Part shown: positions 20,632-34,332 of the stretch, one piece after another
Numbering within the stretch: the stretch's first letter is position 1
Layout: the number at the start of each line of letters is the position of its first letter
NCBI RefSeq assembly: GCF_002994745.2
Contig: NC_037091.1
Location: forward strand, 57,831,612 to 57,895,611
From: Rosa chinensis
Taxonomy: Eukaryota; Streptophyta; Magnoliopsida; Rosales; Rosaceae
DNA length: 64,000 nucleotides
Direction of reading: 5' to 3'
Notes under the pieces: model-generated
Database searches by the model: none
Seen by the model: the letters and a program-made list of their open reading frames with translations, nothing else
What the model was told of the DNA's origin: nothing
Made by a program: the position numbers and the translations under genes

Positions 20632-23265
20632 TTAGAAATTCTTCAGTATTTTTTCACTTGCAACTCCATCTGCTAAAAGAATTGAGGTAACTTCCTGCAA
20701 ACAAAAGACATGACAAATGTCAAATTTGCACAGAAATTTGATAGTGGTAGAAATCAATCTGAACATGCTCAAGTTAATAACCAGAATCAGATCCACAAAA
20801 GCCAACATATGTGCAATGCATTAGCTTTTAATATTGTTTATGATAACAAACAAGACACCTCATTCACTGGGCAAGTCTATACCAAAATATTTTTCAATCT
20901 ACATTTCTGTACATGTATCAGATAGTTTTATGTTCCAGTAAATTGCACTCCATTTAAGTAATCAAAAGTAAGCAATTATTAGACCTTTGCTGGTAAGCAC
21001 AGGCCTGGTGCATATCAGAAATGTCAGTGACCCATAAGGCCATAAGACAGACATGATAACACAAGTTACTATGCAAATGTCAAGAAAGTTCAATACATTC
21101 TAAAGATGTGTGAACCATGTGAAATAGAAAGACATTATGGGAATGTTAGGAGGCATGAAAACATATGGTAGCTATTCTTCACTGATATCAGACCAAAGGG
21201 ATGTAGTGAGTGGTAACCCCTCTGGAAAACTAGGACCACTGTTCCAAAGTTTTTAATTCAAGATCAGAGATTCTTCAACTCATCCATCCTTCTTAATAAA
21301 TGAGATATATTTGCTCAAATACCCAAAGCTGCCAGGTTAATCGTTTTTTTTTAATCAAAGTTTATCTTATTCACATGAAGCAACAAATCATGTAAAAATC
21401 ATAAATAGTGACTCAACATCCATCTATTGCACCAAACCTTGCCCTCCCAAAATGTGGCTTGACAAGTTTTGCTTCCTAACATACATGGTCTACGAGTCCA
21501 GCATTGTCAAACTACATGTTTGCTACTCCACTATTACAACAAGAGAGCCAAATACCAATCCTCCCTAGAGTCAAGACTAAAATAAGTAGTTCCTCTATGA
21601 CTGTATGTACCTAACTCTGATACAACTCAGTAGACATGACATCAGTAGCATCTTGTCTTGCACAGAACACAACTCCTAACAGATTCACATCCACCTTAAA
21701 AGTAGTATAAGATTTACAGGACATATCTTTATGTCCATGTTTAAGTTTTCATATGATAAAAGACACTCAAAACTGAATTTGTAACTATACGGCCAAGCAT
21801 AACCCCTAAATCTTTTCGCCCCATGAAGCAACACACCAGTGGCATCTTGTCTTGCACAGAACACAACTCCTAACAGATTCATGTCCACCTTATTTTTAGT
21901 ATAAGATTTACAGGACATATCTTTATGTCCATGTTTAAGTTTTCATATGATAAAAGACACTCAAAACCGAATTTGTAACTTTACTGCCAAGCATAACCCC
22001 TAAATCTATTCGCCCCATGAAGCAACACACCAAGATGTTCACACGGATTTTACCAAACATGGACAGGCACAAGACATAACAATGATAAGAACAACAATAA
22101 CACCAGCAGCAGCAACAGAAGTAGCAAAAAGTAAAACAAATAAGAGCAAAGTGAAGCAGTAAAAACCTCAGCCATCTGTTTCTGCCCACAGAGAACAGCA
22201 GCGGTGGAGAGAGGGTTATAAACTTGCTTGGCTCTAGTAAAAGCAGCCTGAAAATGTAACCACAGAGTGCATTAATTTCGCAATCAGAATCATAACAAAG
22301 TCGTGACAAGTTCAAATAAGCGCATGGCCACAAGTTTTTCACCTGCACATAACCACTTTGTCCAGTCCAGCCGTCGTGTGGTTGTGACAATACAGGAACT
22401 ATCTTTACACCTGAAGCTTCCCAATCTTTAAATCTATCCTAAACATTTCGAAGAAACAAGAAGCAGAATTACTTAAAAGTCACAAATTGAATTGAATAGA
22501 ACACATGAAAATGAATAACAACAAACAGAATTGCAGACCTGATAAGCCATTCTGTCAAGGTTTCTGGCCCCATAGAAGAGCTTCACGTCGGATCGCTTAT
22601 CGGCGTTAAACCCTGATTCAATCAGAGACCTGATTGGACTGCACAACCACAAATTCAAAAATGTTTACAGTCGAATGAATTCATTATATTGCCTCGAAAT
22701 TAGTGAATTCACTAATCCGTTCAATGGCAACAAACCTGATTCCAGATCCCGTGGCGAAAATTAGAACCGTAGGATAATTCTCCGGCGGCTCGATCTGATC
22801 AATCTCGAAGCCTTTCCCCATGGCCTGGGTCAGCTCCACAACATCCCCCTTCTTCAACCCGCACAGCAGCTCAGCGATGGACCCCTCCACGCTCTTCACC
22901 AAGAACTCGAACACGCCCTTCGTCGCCAGCGCCGGCGGCGACGCGATGGCCAAGAACGAGGGCTTTTCAACGTCCGGGACGCGGAGCTGGAGGTACTGCC
23001 CGGCGCGCGTGTAGGAGGAAGCGAGGTCGGGCGCGTCGGAGAGGTCGACGCGGACGTGGAAGAGGGACTCGGCGGCAGGCTCAACCCGGGAGAGCGGGGC
23101 CGGGGTCCAGAGAGTGGTGTCTTGGCGTACGGCGGCTGCGACGGTGGCGATCCGGCGGCGGTGGCGGTGGAGGGTTAGGTGGGAGGGGTTGAGGCGGCGT
23201 AGGATAGACATGGGAGGGAGGGGTGGGCTAAGGTGCGCATGGGGTCGGCAGATTGTAAATGACAT
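20632..23265 (-). CDS. pKIWI502-like FAD/NAD(P)-binding oxidoreductase, plastid-targeted
   Basis: Five exons: 23265-22736, 22638-22539, 22438-22343, 22247-22167, 20694-20632. They sum to 870 bases (289 residues and stop). A second ATG at 23211 would give 271 residues and is at least as likely, because it begins MSILRRLNPS, a typical transit-peptide start rich in R/S/H. The ferredoxin-reductase-like fold shows the FAD-site region RAGQYLQLRVP, then the NAD(P)-site loop FATGSGI across the exon 1/2 junction, and FYGARN further on. Known homologues are the kiwifruit pKIWI502 protein and Arabidopsis At1g15140, a presumed chloroplast flavin oxidoreductase of unknown substrate. The last exon is only 63 bases and lies beyond a 1.47-kb intron. 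Confidence 0.9.
21649..22032. repeat. 194-bp tandem duplication in intron 4 of pKIWI502-like gene
   Basis: Two copies begin CATCTTGTCTTGCACAGAAC at 21649 and 21843 and both end with ATGAAGCAACACACCA. They differ by only a handful of bases (for example AAAAGTAG versus TTTTTAG), so the duplication is fairly recent. Confidence 0.9.
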
Positions 23266-23970
23266 GTCTGATTCGGTTTTGGGTTAAAATGTTTTGTGGC
23301 GGGTTCGCTTGGGGGAAGGCCGGCGCCGAACCTGGTGGGTGACGACTGAGAGTCAAAGACGATTCTAGGCGATGAGCCCCGTGGTTGAATCGGAGTTGAG
23401 GTTAGATTGGTAATTTGGATAGTCCCCAACTCCACGTGGCATGATTCTGGGAGATCCTGGATTGATGGAGGATAACCAGTTTGAATGATCCCAGCCACTC
23501 GATTCTTGCAGAAGTAGACGACATTTGGGGAGAGATTTCTTCGTTTACCTCTACATTGAAAATGTGGAAGCAAGAGCGTTGAAAAATGTGGCTGATTGGA
23601 AATATGAGAAGATGGAACAGCATACATCAGGGAGAAAGCAAATTCGAAAACAAGGGAGAAATGGTTTGAAACTCTCAAGTAATTCACATAAACAAAGAGT
23701 TGAACATCAGTGCATCCACGGTTTTTGGAAATAGAAAGGCAAAACAAATTTACATGTCTTCTATCTTTTTCCCCTTATTAAATCAAACAAGAAAAAAGGG
23801 GATATGCCATTGGCTTCATTTCTCTCTCTCCAATATCCTTAAATCTGAAATGGGAAATGCTCATACAATTCGTCTCAAAAATGAAAATCCTGTTCGCCGG
23901 CATTGCCAGCAGCATCTAAATTATTTGGTTTTCGCAATTATCAAGATAAAGGAACAAAGATGGCTGTGGC
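23266..23970. other. Spacer between pKIWI502-like and ATP synthase beta genes
   Basis: Both flanking genes are on the minus strand. The left part is the upstream region of the pKIWI502-like gene and the right part the 3' end of the ATP synthase gene. A minus-strand open frame here (23175-23747) shows no family features and overlaps the pKIWI502 start, so it is not called. Confidence 0.55.
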
Positions 23971-27112
<3,142 letters not shown>

Positions 27113-28650
27113 TTCGTTAGGGCTTCAGGGGAGAAGAGAGTAAGAGAAAGACTAGGGTTTGTTGTTTGTGAAGCTCACAGAGACTATATGTAGTATGTAC
27201 AGCTACCGAGCCCAAAATGGGAATATTCTATTTTATATTTATTTTTTTTTATGTTTTTTATTTTTGACCTTTTCGGCTTTTTATGCGAGCATGAGTGGGT
27301 GGAGTAAAACGCTGCGTCACAGTAACGCTATCGGGTTCAGGTCGTTGCCTTGGTAAAATAGGTCGGGATTTACGTATTTGCCCTTTGAATTACAGAGCAA
27401 TGCTTTTTCCATTTTGTGCTCATTTTTTTACATTTCTCACATACCTCTAAATACTAAATACACATCATTTTTTCACACACCCAACATCACATTTTATGGG
27501 TGAGTTAAATTACCAAAAAAGATATTTATATTTAACAATAAAAAAACATAGATGGAATTAAGAAATACATGCAGTTTTTTTTTCCAAGTCTACCGCAGAT
27601 GGATATCATTAATTTGATTGTCAATAATTTAGCATGCATAGAATCGAGCCTTCTTATCAATCTAGTTTCAAAAATGTATTAACTGTCCAAATGATATGGA
27701 CAAACAAGAGCAAGTGAAAATCGTTGAAAAATTCCTCAAGAACTCTTGTGATGTATTGTTTTGTTTCGCACCAATTTCATCATCAGTAGTTCACAAATCT
27801 CAACAATTGGCATATGAATATTGTCTTGGTCAAGTCCTCAATGACAAGCAATTCCCCATTGGCATTTGAGGATGTTTAACCCAACAAGTGAAAAGCAATT
27901 AAAACATTCTTTGGGTGTCATTGTATTAACTTTAGTGATAACCATGTGATTTACCGAAACTCTCACATTGAGCCATTGAGGAATTGATGCTGAGTCTTCT
28001 AGTGTAATATGCCATTCTTTGGATCTTGTTTTTTTTTTTTTCTTCAATTGCAGCAATGCAATTGGTAGTCTCTCTTGTATAAGAAAAAAAAAGGTAGTCT
28101 CTTACCAGATATTTATCTCAATTTATTTCAGAAAAAAAAATATTTATTTATTTAATGAAAAGATATTGTGTATTGTGAATGAGGATAGTTTAGGAAGTTT
28201 GGGGTTGTGTTTCTAATCAAGTATTAAAATAAAAAAGTTAATAGGTTGTGTATGAAGTAAGAGATGTGTATGTATTTTTTCTCCACTAAACCAGGTAAAG
28301 ATTTAACGAACAACAAGGAGGTCAAAATATTTTTTAGATTGACACCTAAAAGTTGTAAATAAATATAGCAACTCTCACCAACTAGTGGCAGTAGTCGCTC
28401 GTAAATTATTTTTTGTCAGTAACTTGTTAGACATCACAAGTTGGAAATTCTTTCAAAAACATACATAAAAACGTTCACTTAGTCTGTACTTTAGTGTTTT
28501 AATCTCATCGAGATCATTATCATCTCCTTGTCATGCCAGAACTATAAAGAGGGTACTTTGAGCAAAAGTATCTAGCTTGTATCGAAACCAATACCTTGGT
28601 GGTTCAAGAGAAACGTCATGCAATTGAAAGACTTGCTACTGCTCCCTTAT
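27113..28650. other. AT-rich intergenic region
   Basis: It holds the promoter/5' UTR of the ATP synthase beta gene near 27113-27200 and then AT-rich DNA with many A/T runs. A block around 28284-28355 (ACTAAACCAGGTAAAGATT...) is repeated in altered form at about 28736-28800. No gene recognised. Confidence 0.5.
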
Positions 28651-28654
28651 TCGA

Positions 28655-28740
28655 TCATATTAGCATCACAGACCACCGATCATCTTTGAAGTAAACAGGC
28701 TGTTCTTTTTAATAGTGCCGATCATGCCACAATTATCTAC
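28655..28740 (-). pseudogene. Tiny F-box/DUF295 remnant
   Basis: The segment reading GACCACCGATCATC..GAAGTAAACAG is similar to the DUF295-coding stretch at about 29295-29345 in the neighbouring F-box gene (coding for VYFTDDRW there). It looks like a short leftover of a second related gene. Confidence 0.45.
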
Positions 28741-29119
28741 TAAACTAGGTAAAGATTAAACGAACACGTACCGATCGAGTAAAGTCAAAATATTCTTAAA
28801 ATTGCCACAGAGCTTGAGCCTTTGAGATAAAAGAAGCAGCGAGTTTTAAGATCGTTTTCTTGACGACTATCAGTCAGAGAGTTTGAGAATTTGAAGTATA
28901 AGATTTTGCAGAAACAAGTAGCTACGGACTCAACATTCCTGTCCAGTTGCGCCGATCTACATCTACAGCAATGAACAAGCAATTCAGCCACAAAATGCTC
29001 TATATATAAAATTTAAAAATAAATCTTTTAGACTTTTTTGTTTTAACAGAATAAGTCTGGCTTCCACTAAACTGATATTGATATACATATCGATATAAGC
29101 TCACTGATATTGATTAGGG

Positions 29120-30388
29120 TCAAGGAAGAATCCAAAAGGGTGGAGGATAAATGATCTGCCGATTATCAGTTTGATCAAATAGCTTCACAACTCCATCTTC
29201 TAAACTGTATACTCCAACATCATGGCCACCATAATTATTATGAGAATCCTTCTCACCCTCACCAAGATAGTAGTAATTAAAATTCATCATAGACCAGCGA
29301 TCATCCGTGAAGTAAACAGAATTATCTTGAAGTGCCGGAAAATCCCGAGTGGATAATGACAGTGATTGATTTCCGCCCAAAAATAAAACCCGATCATGCA
29401 AACATTCCACCTTCTCCAATTGCGAGTTCTTCACGTTCACCTTGAAAACCCTGAAGCTATGGGTTTTATAGAGACCATGTATCACCACAATATGCACTAC
29501 TAATAAAATCTCATCCAAAGACTCGACCAAATAACTAGCATATTTTAGAGTAAAGTATCGACGTTCTCCGCTCACCATTGATATCGCACAGGGTTGAAGC
29601 CTAATGGTTGTTATGACAACAGGATTTTCTTAATTTCAAGTTCCACAAATCAATTAATGGAAGATCCGTCCAGGACAAGGGCAAAGAGTATGTCATCATT
29701 GTGGAATATAACATCACTATAGGACTCTCTATGATCATTATATAACTCGATCCACGTCCTGTAGCCCTTTTTATAGCACGCAAGTCTTGAGTTTCGTTTA
29801 TTGTAGATTATGGCAGGCATAAATTTTTTGTTGCGAGATGAGTTGGAAGAAAGAACAGCCTTACAAGTATGAATTCTGCATAATCTGTGCAAGATATGAA
29901 CGTCAATGTTGAAAGACCTAGGAATTCCAGCAATGGTTCCGATCTCCGGAAGTTCAATGCTTCTTCCTCCTGAAAGTGGATTGAAAAGATGCACAGCTGT
30001 TTTTTTGTCCACAATCTCCAGCCATCCATGTGATGAACCTGTACACCACGAATCGGCCTCGAAAAAGGTTCGTCATTGTGTAAATTGTACGAGCTTTGTC
30101 TGCAACATCAAAGAAGCGGCGAGAGTTGACATCGTTTAATTTGTTGATTACTAGGTAGCATATGAGCCACGGAGGTTGAGACAGCGGATAGTATTTTGTG
30201 GCGTACATCCATGAAGTGCAAACAGCTTTAAAGCGAATAATGTCGACAGCGGTAAGGCTTTTCAAGATAAGCTCTAGGAGATCGGCTGGGAGCTCAGACC
30301 AGTTTGGTTCATCGGTAGTTTTTTTTGCGTGGGAGTTGCTGGAAAACCTCATCCTTTCAATTTGTGCGACGGTGAAATGCTTTATCAA
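29120..30388 (-). pseudogene. F-box / DUF295 protein gene with several frameshifts
   Basis: The N-terminal part has an F-box (SELPADLLELILKSLTAVDI, about residues 30-65), the SKP1-binding module of SCF ubiquitin ligases. The C-terminal part is DUF295-like (ELPEIGTI; YLVESLDEILLVV; ending near FWILP at 29120). The reading frame changes near 30040, near 29650 and near 29600, without any stop inside the correct frames. The likely start is the ATG at 30352; 30388 is also possible. Plant DUF295 F-box genes duplicate and die often, so this is most simply a young pseudogene, though clustered single-base indels could also be sequencing errors. Confidence 0.8.
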
Positions 30389-30399
30389 CCATGGTTAGT

Positions 30400-31928
30400 T
30401 GCAATGTGGAAGACTTTGTAGGGAGGAAAATAATTAAATCACGACACCTAAACTCATCTTACTTATGAATGTACAATTATTAAGTTTACCCTTATGGTGA
30501 ATGAACATATTCACCTCATTGTCGATTAACATACTTTTACTTAATAAATTTATAATCCAACGGTCCATATCTTAAATTAGCATTTAAAGATCATCTTTAT
30601 AAAAAAATCAATCAAATCGGAAATCGTTTAATTATCTAATTAAATCAAACAAATGGATGGTTCTAACAATACTTACTACTATTATGATGAACCTTCCATG
30701 TATTTTATAAAAATGAATAACTAAAAGGTCTTCAATTTGATTGACTTTTTTACAGAGCTAATCTATTATACAACATGAATGGTTGGATTAGAAAATTATA
30801 AAGTTATTATGCGTTAATCACAAGAGATAGTGAATGTGCTGATTCACCCAGGGGTGAACATAAGAATTATCCCTTATTAATTTACATTTGTTGATGTCAT
30901 AATTTGATTAGACAAATATTTTTGACTTGTCAACCCACGTAGGACATACTGAAGTGTTAAAGAATTCACGTATGACTTTGATCTTTCAACGCACTTAAAC
31001 CTTTCATTGAAGAGGAAATTGAATCATTAGACATATATTTATGACTAATGAGATGCCTATCTCTGGTACTCAAAATCTTCAATCTTGGATCTTCACCCTA
31101 GGTCTTGGACGGTCACCATGTGATTTACTCATCATATTGGATAACAGAACCATAGCATATAATGACCTCGCTATTAGAAAAGCAGTCTGAAGTAGTCGAG
31201 AGCCTCCCACCCCCAAAAACCAAGAATTCGACCCCAAGACTTAGAAGCCTCGACCCTTAAGGATCATAGCCACAACCTCCAAGGCTAAAACCTTGACCCC
31301 CCAAGTTCACTATTAAAACACATGTAGTAGTTACAAAGATATATAGTAGCACAAATCAAATGCCAACTCTCATCAACTATGTCAAGTCGAGACACGAAGC
31401 ATGCATAACTCTCAGGTATGGCCAAAGAGTAATTAAGGAAAATGGAAGCTTAGGTGGTGATACCTGTCTACTTACCCTTCCCCAACCATATCAGACCCAT
31501 CATTTGGAGTCTCAATAAGCAGAAGATAAGGCCAGGTTGACACCCACGTTTTAGGGAAGAGTCGATGCCTTCTCTTTCTATCTCAACCACCATTCTTCTA
31601 TAAATACTCAGCCTTCACGAGGCTAAAGGATACTCTTCTCCCATCACTATGCCAAAATGCACATGTTATTCCCTCTAGGTCCATTGTTATGCCAAATTGT
31701 TGGGCACTTCTTCTTCTTCCTCATTCTTATGTCAAAATGCTTGAACACCATTTATTCTTCTCCAATCTCTTTCAATGCTCAAACACACTTATCTAAACTT
31801 GGGGAACAAATTGTATTTGGTCGGCCTTACACCAGTCTCTCTGATAACCTCTCTCTTCGCATTTGTAGGTCCTTGTCAAGCTTCTCCAACTTAAAGTAGT
31901 GGACGCCAAAAGTCAGGTGGAGAGAACC
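30400..31928. other. Intergenic region, possible LTR remnant
   Basis: The region is AT-rich to about 31000. From about 31400 to 31900 it shows features like an LTR leader: a TATA box (TCTATAAATACTC near 31598) followed by a pyrimidine-rich transcribed-looking stretch. No partner LTR or coding sequence is seen, so a decayed or solo LTR is only a possibility. Confidence 0.35.
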
Positions 31929-32039
31929 TAAGAGCAAGTCCACTCGTAGTCAAGAAATGTCAAGGTCGAGAAGTCAAGAATTCGACCTGTCAAGTTACTA
32001 GTCACTGCCACTGGACATGGGTTTGCACCTGTTGTTTTT

Positions 32040-32400
32040 CTTGCCCGGTCAATACTGTTCACATTTTCACTGTTCACGACACTGTTCACCTAAAATGTAC
32101 TGTTCACAGGGGTATTCACTGTTTTAAATTCACTGTTCATTGGTTTTTTAAAAAAAAAAAAAATTGCAGTTAATAATGAATATTTATGGATAATTAATGT
32201 CATAATTATGCAATTTACTTTTTTCAAAAAAAAATTTAGGTGGACAAATTATGAGCCACCGACACCGACATTTTATCTTGAAATGAGTGAAAGCACAACC
32301 GACAAATTATGAGCCACCGACAATTTATCTTGAAATGAGTGAAGGCACAACGGACAAATTTCCTTGAAATGAGTGAAGGCGCAACCGACACTTTTTGAAC
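32040..32400. repeat. Left subterminal repeats of the Harbinger element
   Basis: The motif ACTGTTCAC/ACTGTT occurs about seven times between 32044 and 32150. Then a block with GACAAATT, ATGAGCCACCGACA and CTTGAAATGAGTGAAGGC repeats two to three times between 32240 and 32400. Clustered subterminal repeats are typical transposase or Myb-protein binding sites; that role is inference. Confidence 0.7.
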
Positions 32401-32649
32401 GGACCAGATCATTTGCATACTATTCAATCTAACGGTTATTGTTGATGTAATCTTATCTAAAATTTCAGATCAGATTACGTCGAACCAGGAGTGGACACGT
32501 GTCCTCGAAGTCTGATCACTTTTTATGTGAAAATTGTAAATAAATTGAGCAAGAGGCAGCACACCATTCCTCACAAGCTGATATTCACAAATCTCATTCG
32601 TTTTCATATTCTCCAGATTCAACACATATCCTCTCTTTCCCTCCTTTCA

Positions 32650-33955
32650 ATGAAGAGATTGTGGGCTAAGTATCGACAATCTCGAGATGAAGATCTTGAA
32701 GAGCTGTGTACAACTAATGCTCTTGTGGTAGCAGCAGTCGCTGAAGCTGAAGCTTCCTCCGGATCACGACGACGGGGTTCTCAACCGGGGCGTGCACCGA
32801 ATGAGGAGCGGTTTAAGGAATCAAGAGGGAAAATACAGTGAAGAGATATTCCGGACAAGGTACAGGATGAGTCACAATGTGTTCAACCGCATCTCCAGTG
32901 ATCTTTGTGGTACCGACTCGTACTGGGTCCAGAAATCAGATGCTGCTGGCAAAGTCGGACTACTTCCCCAGCAGAAGCTGACATGTTCCTTAAGAATGCT
33001 TGCTTATGGTGCAGGGGCAGATTAATGTGCTGAGTATTGTCGGATGGCAAAATCTACCTCCATTCAGGCTCTGAAACGATTTACAAGAGGAATCGTTAAT
33101 CTGTACTCGGCAGAATACCTCCGGGCTCCTAATCCGGCCGACCTCAGAAGACTTCTCACCAAAGCTGAGAGAAGGGGCTTTCCTAGGATGATTGGAAGCA
33201 TCGACTGCATGCACTGGCAATGGAAGAATTGCCCAACAGGTTGGGCTGGAGAATACAGCGGTCGAAAACATGTGCCCACTATCATCCTCGAAGCAGTCGC
33301 TTCTTATGACACATGGATATGGCATGTCTTCTTTGGAATGCCTGGATCATGCAACGACCTCAACGTCCTTGCTAAGTCCCCGTTGTTTGACGAGGTCAAT
33401 ACTGGTCGAGCCCCTCGGGTCCAATTTCAAGCAAATAACAGGATTCACAATTTAGGGTACTATCTCGCTGATGGTATCTATCCGCAATGGGCGACTTTCG
33501 TAAAATCAATTCCAAGGCCTACACGACCGAAGGATCTGAAGTTTTCCCAGGCTCAAGAGGGGTACAGGAAGGATGTCGAAAGATGTTTCGGCATTTTACA
33601 ATCGCGCTTTAGTATTGTTCGAGGAGCTGCTCGTGGCTGGGAAAAAGAAGACCTTCGATACATCATGCTGACTTGTATTATATTACACAACATGATAATC
33701 GAGGATGAAAGACCAGATGACAGCGACGAGGATTTGGAGTCCGATGAAGAAGAGGATAACAATATGAGGCCCAGGTTGGCCCAGGTTTGGGAAGGACCGA
33801 CTGGTGATGACTTCGATCCTGTTGGTAGAGATGGTTATTACTTCAACGGATTCATGGATCGATACGATGCCATTAGAAGTGCAAACAGTCACTCAAACCT
33901 TCAAGGGGATCTGATAGAGCATTTCTGGAACGTTCAAGGCAACATGGAGATCTAG
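32650..33955 (+). pseudogene. PIF/Harbinger DDE transposase, one frameshift and one stop
   Basis: The protein begins MKRLWAKYRQ at 32650. The frame changes at an A-run near 32830-32833, then continues (SEEIFRTRYRMSHNVFNRIS) to TAA at 33023-33025 after YGAGAD, and resumes in the same frame to 33955. The catalytic triad is visible: D in GSIDCMHW, D in YLADGIYP and E in KDVERCFG, each in the usual plant transposon context. The C-terminus is acidic. The nuclease core, about 300 residues, is open, so damage is limited to two small lesions ahead of it. In the family this enzyme cuts at the TIRs and inserts at TWA sites. Confidence 0.92.
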
Positions 33956-34332
33956 ATCATAAATGAGCATTTTTTGGAATAATTGGCTAATATCTATGTT
34001 TTGTTATGTTTGTGTGCTTTGAATTTGGCTTGTATTATGTTTTGGAAAGTTGGTGTGCTTTTAATTTGGGCAATGTATATGTTTTTTATGTCAATGTGAT
34101 TTGAATTTGGCTTGTATTATTTTTATTATGTTCTATGATTTTTAATATAAAGTGTGTGCTTTAATAAGGGGAATTTCCAAATACAACTTTTATTTCCTTA
34201 TATTGTCGCTTACATAAATGAAAAACAATTACAATTACAATTACAAACAATTAGGAATAAGTACAATACAATTACAAACATGCAGATTGTGGGCTAATTA
34301 TTTAAATCATAATCCTCATCCTCTCTAGAAAT

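Noticed and set aside
22896..23084. Ser/Arg-rich frame in the pKIWI502-like exon
   Set aside because: Out-of-frame reading of the GC-rich transit-peptide exon.
23175..23747. 190-codon minus-strand frame upstream of pKIWI502-like
   Set aside because: Overlaps the real start in another frame and has no recognisable domain; probably 5' leader or spacer.
28019..28216. Phe-rich frame over T and A runs
   Set aside because: Low-complexity artefact of homopolymers in intergenic DNA.
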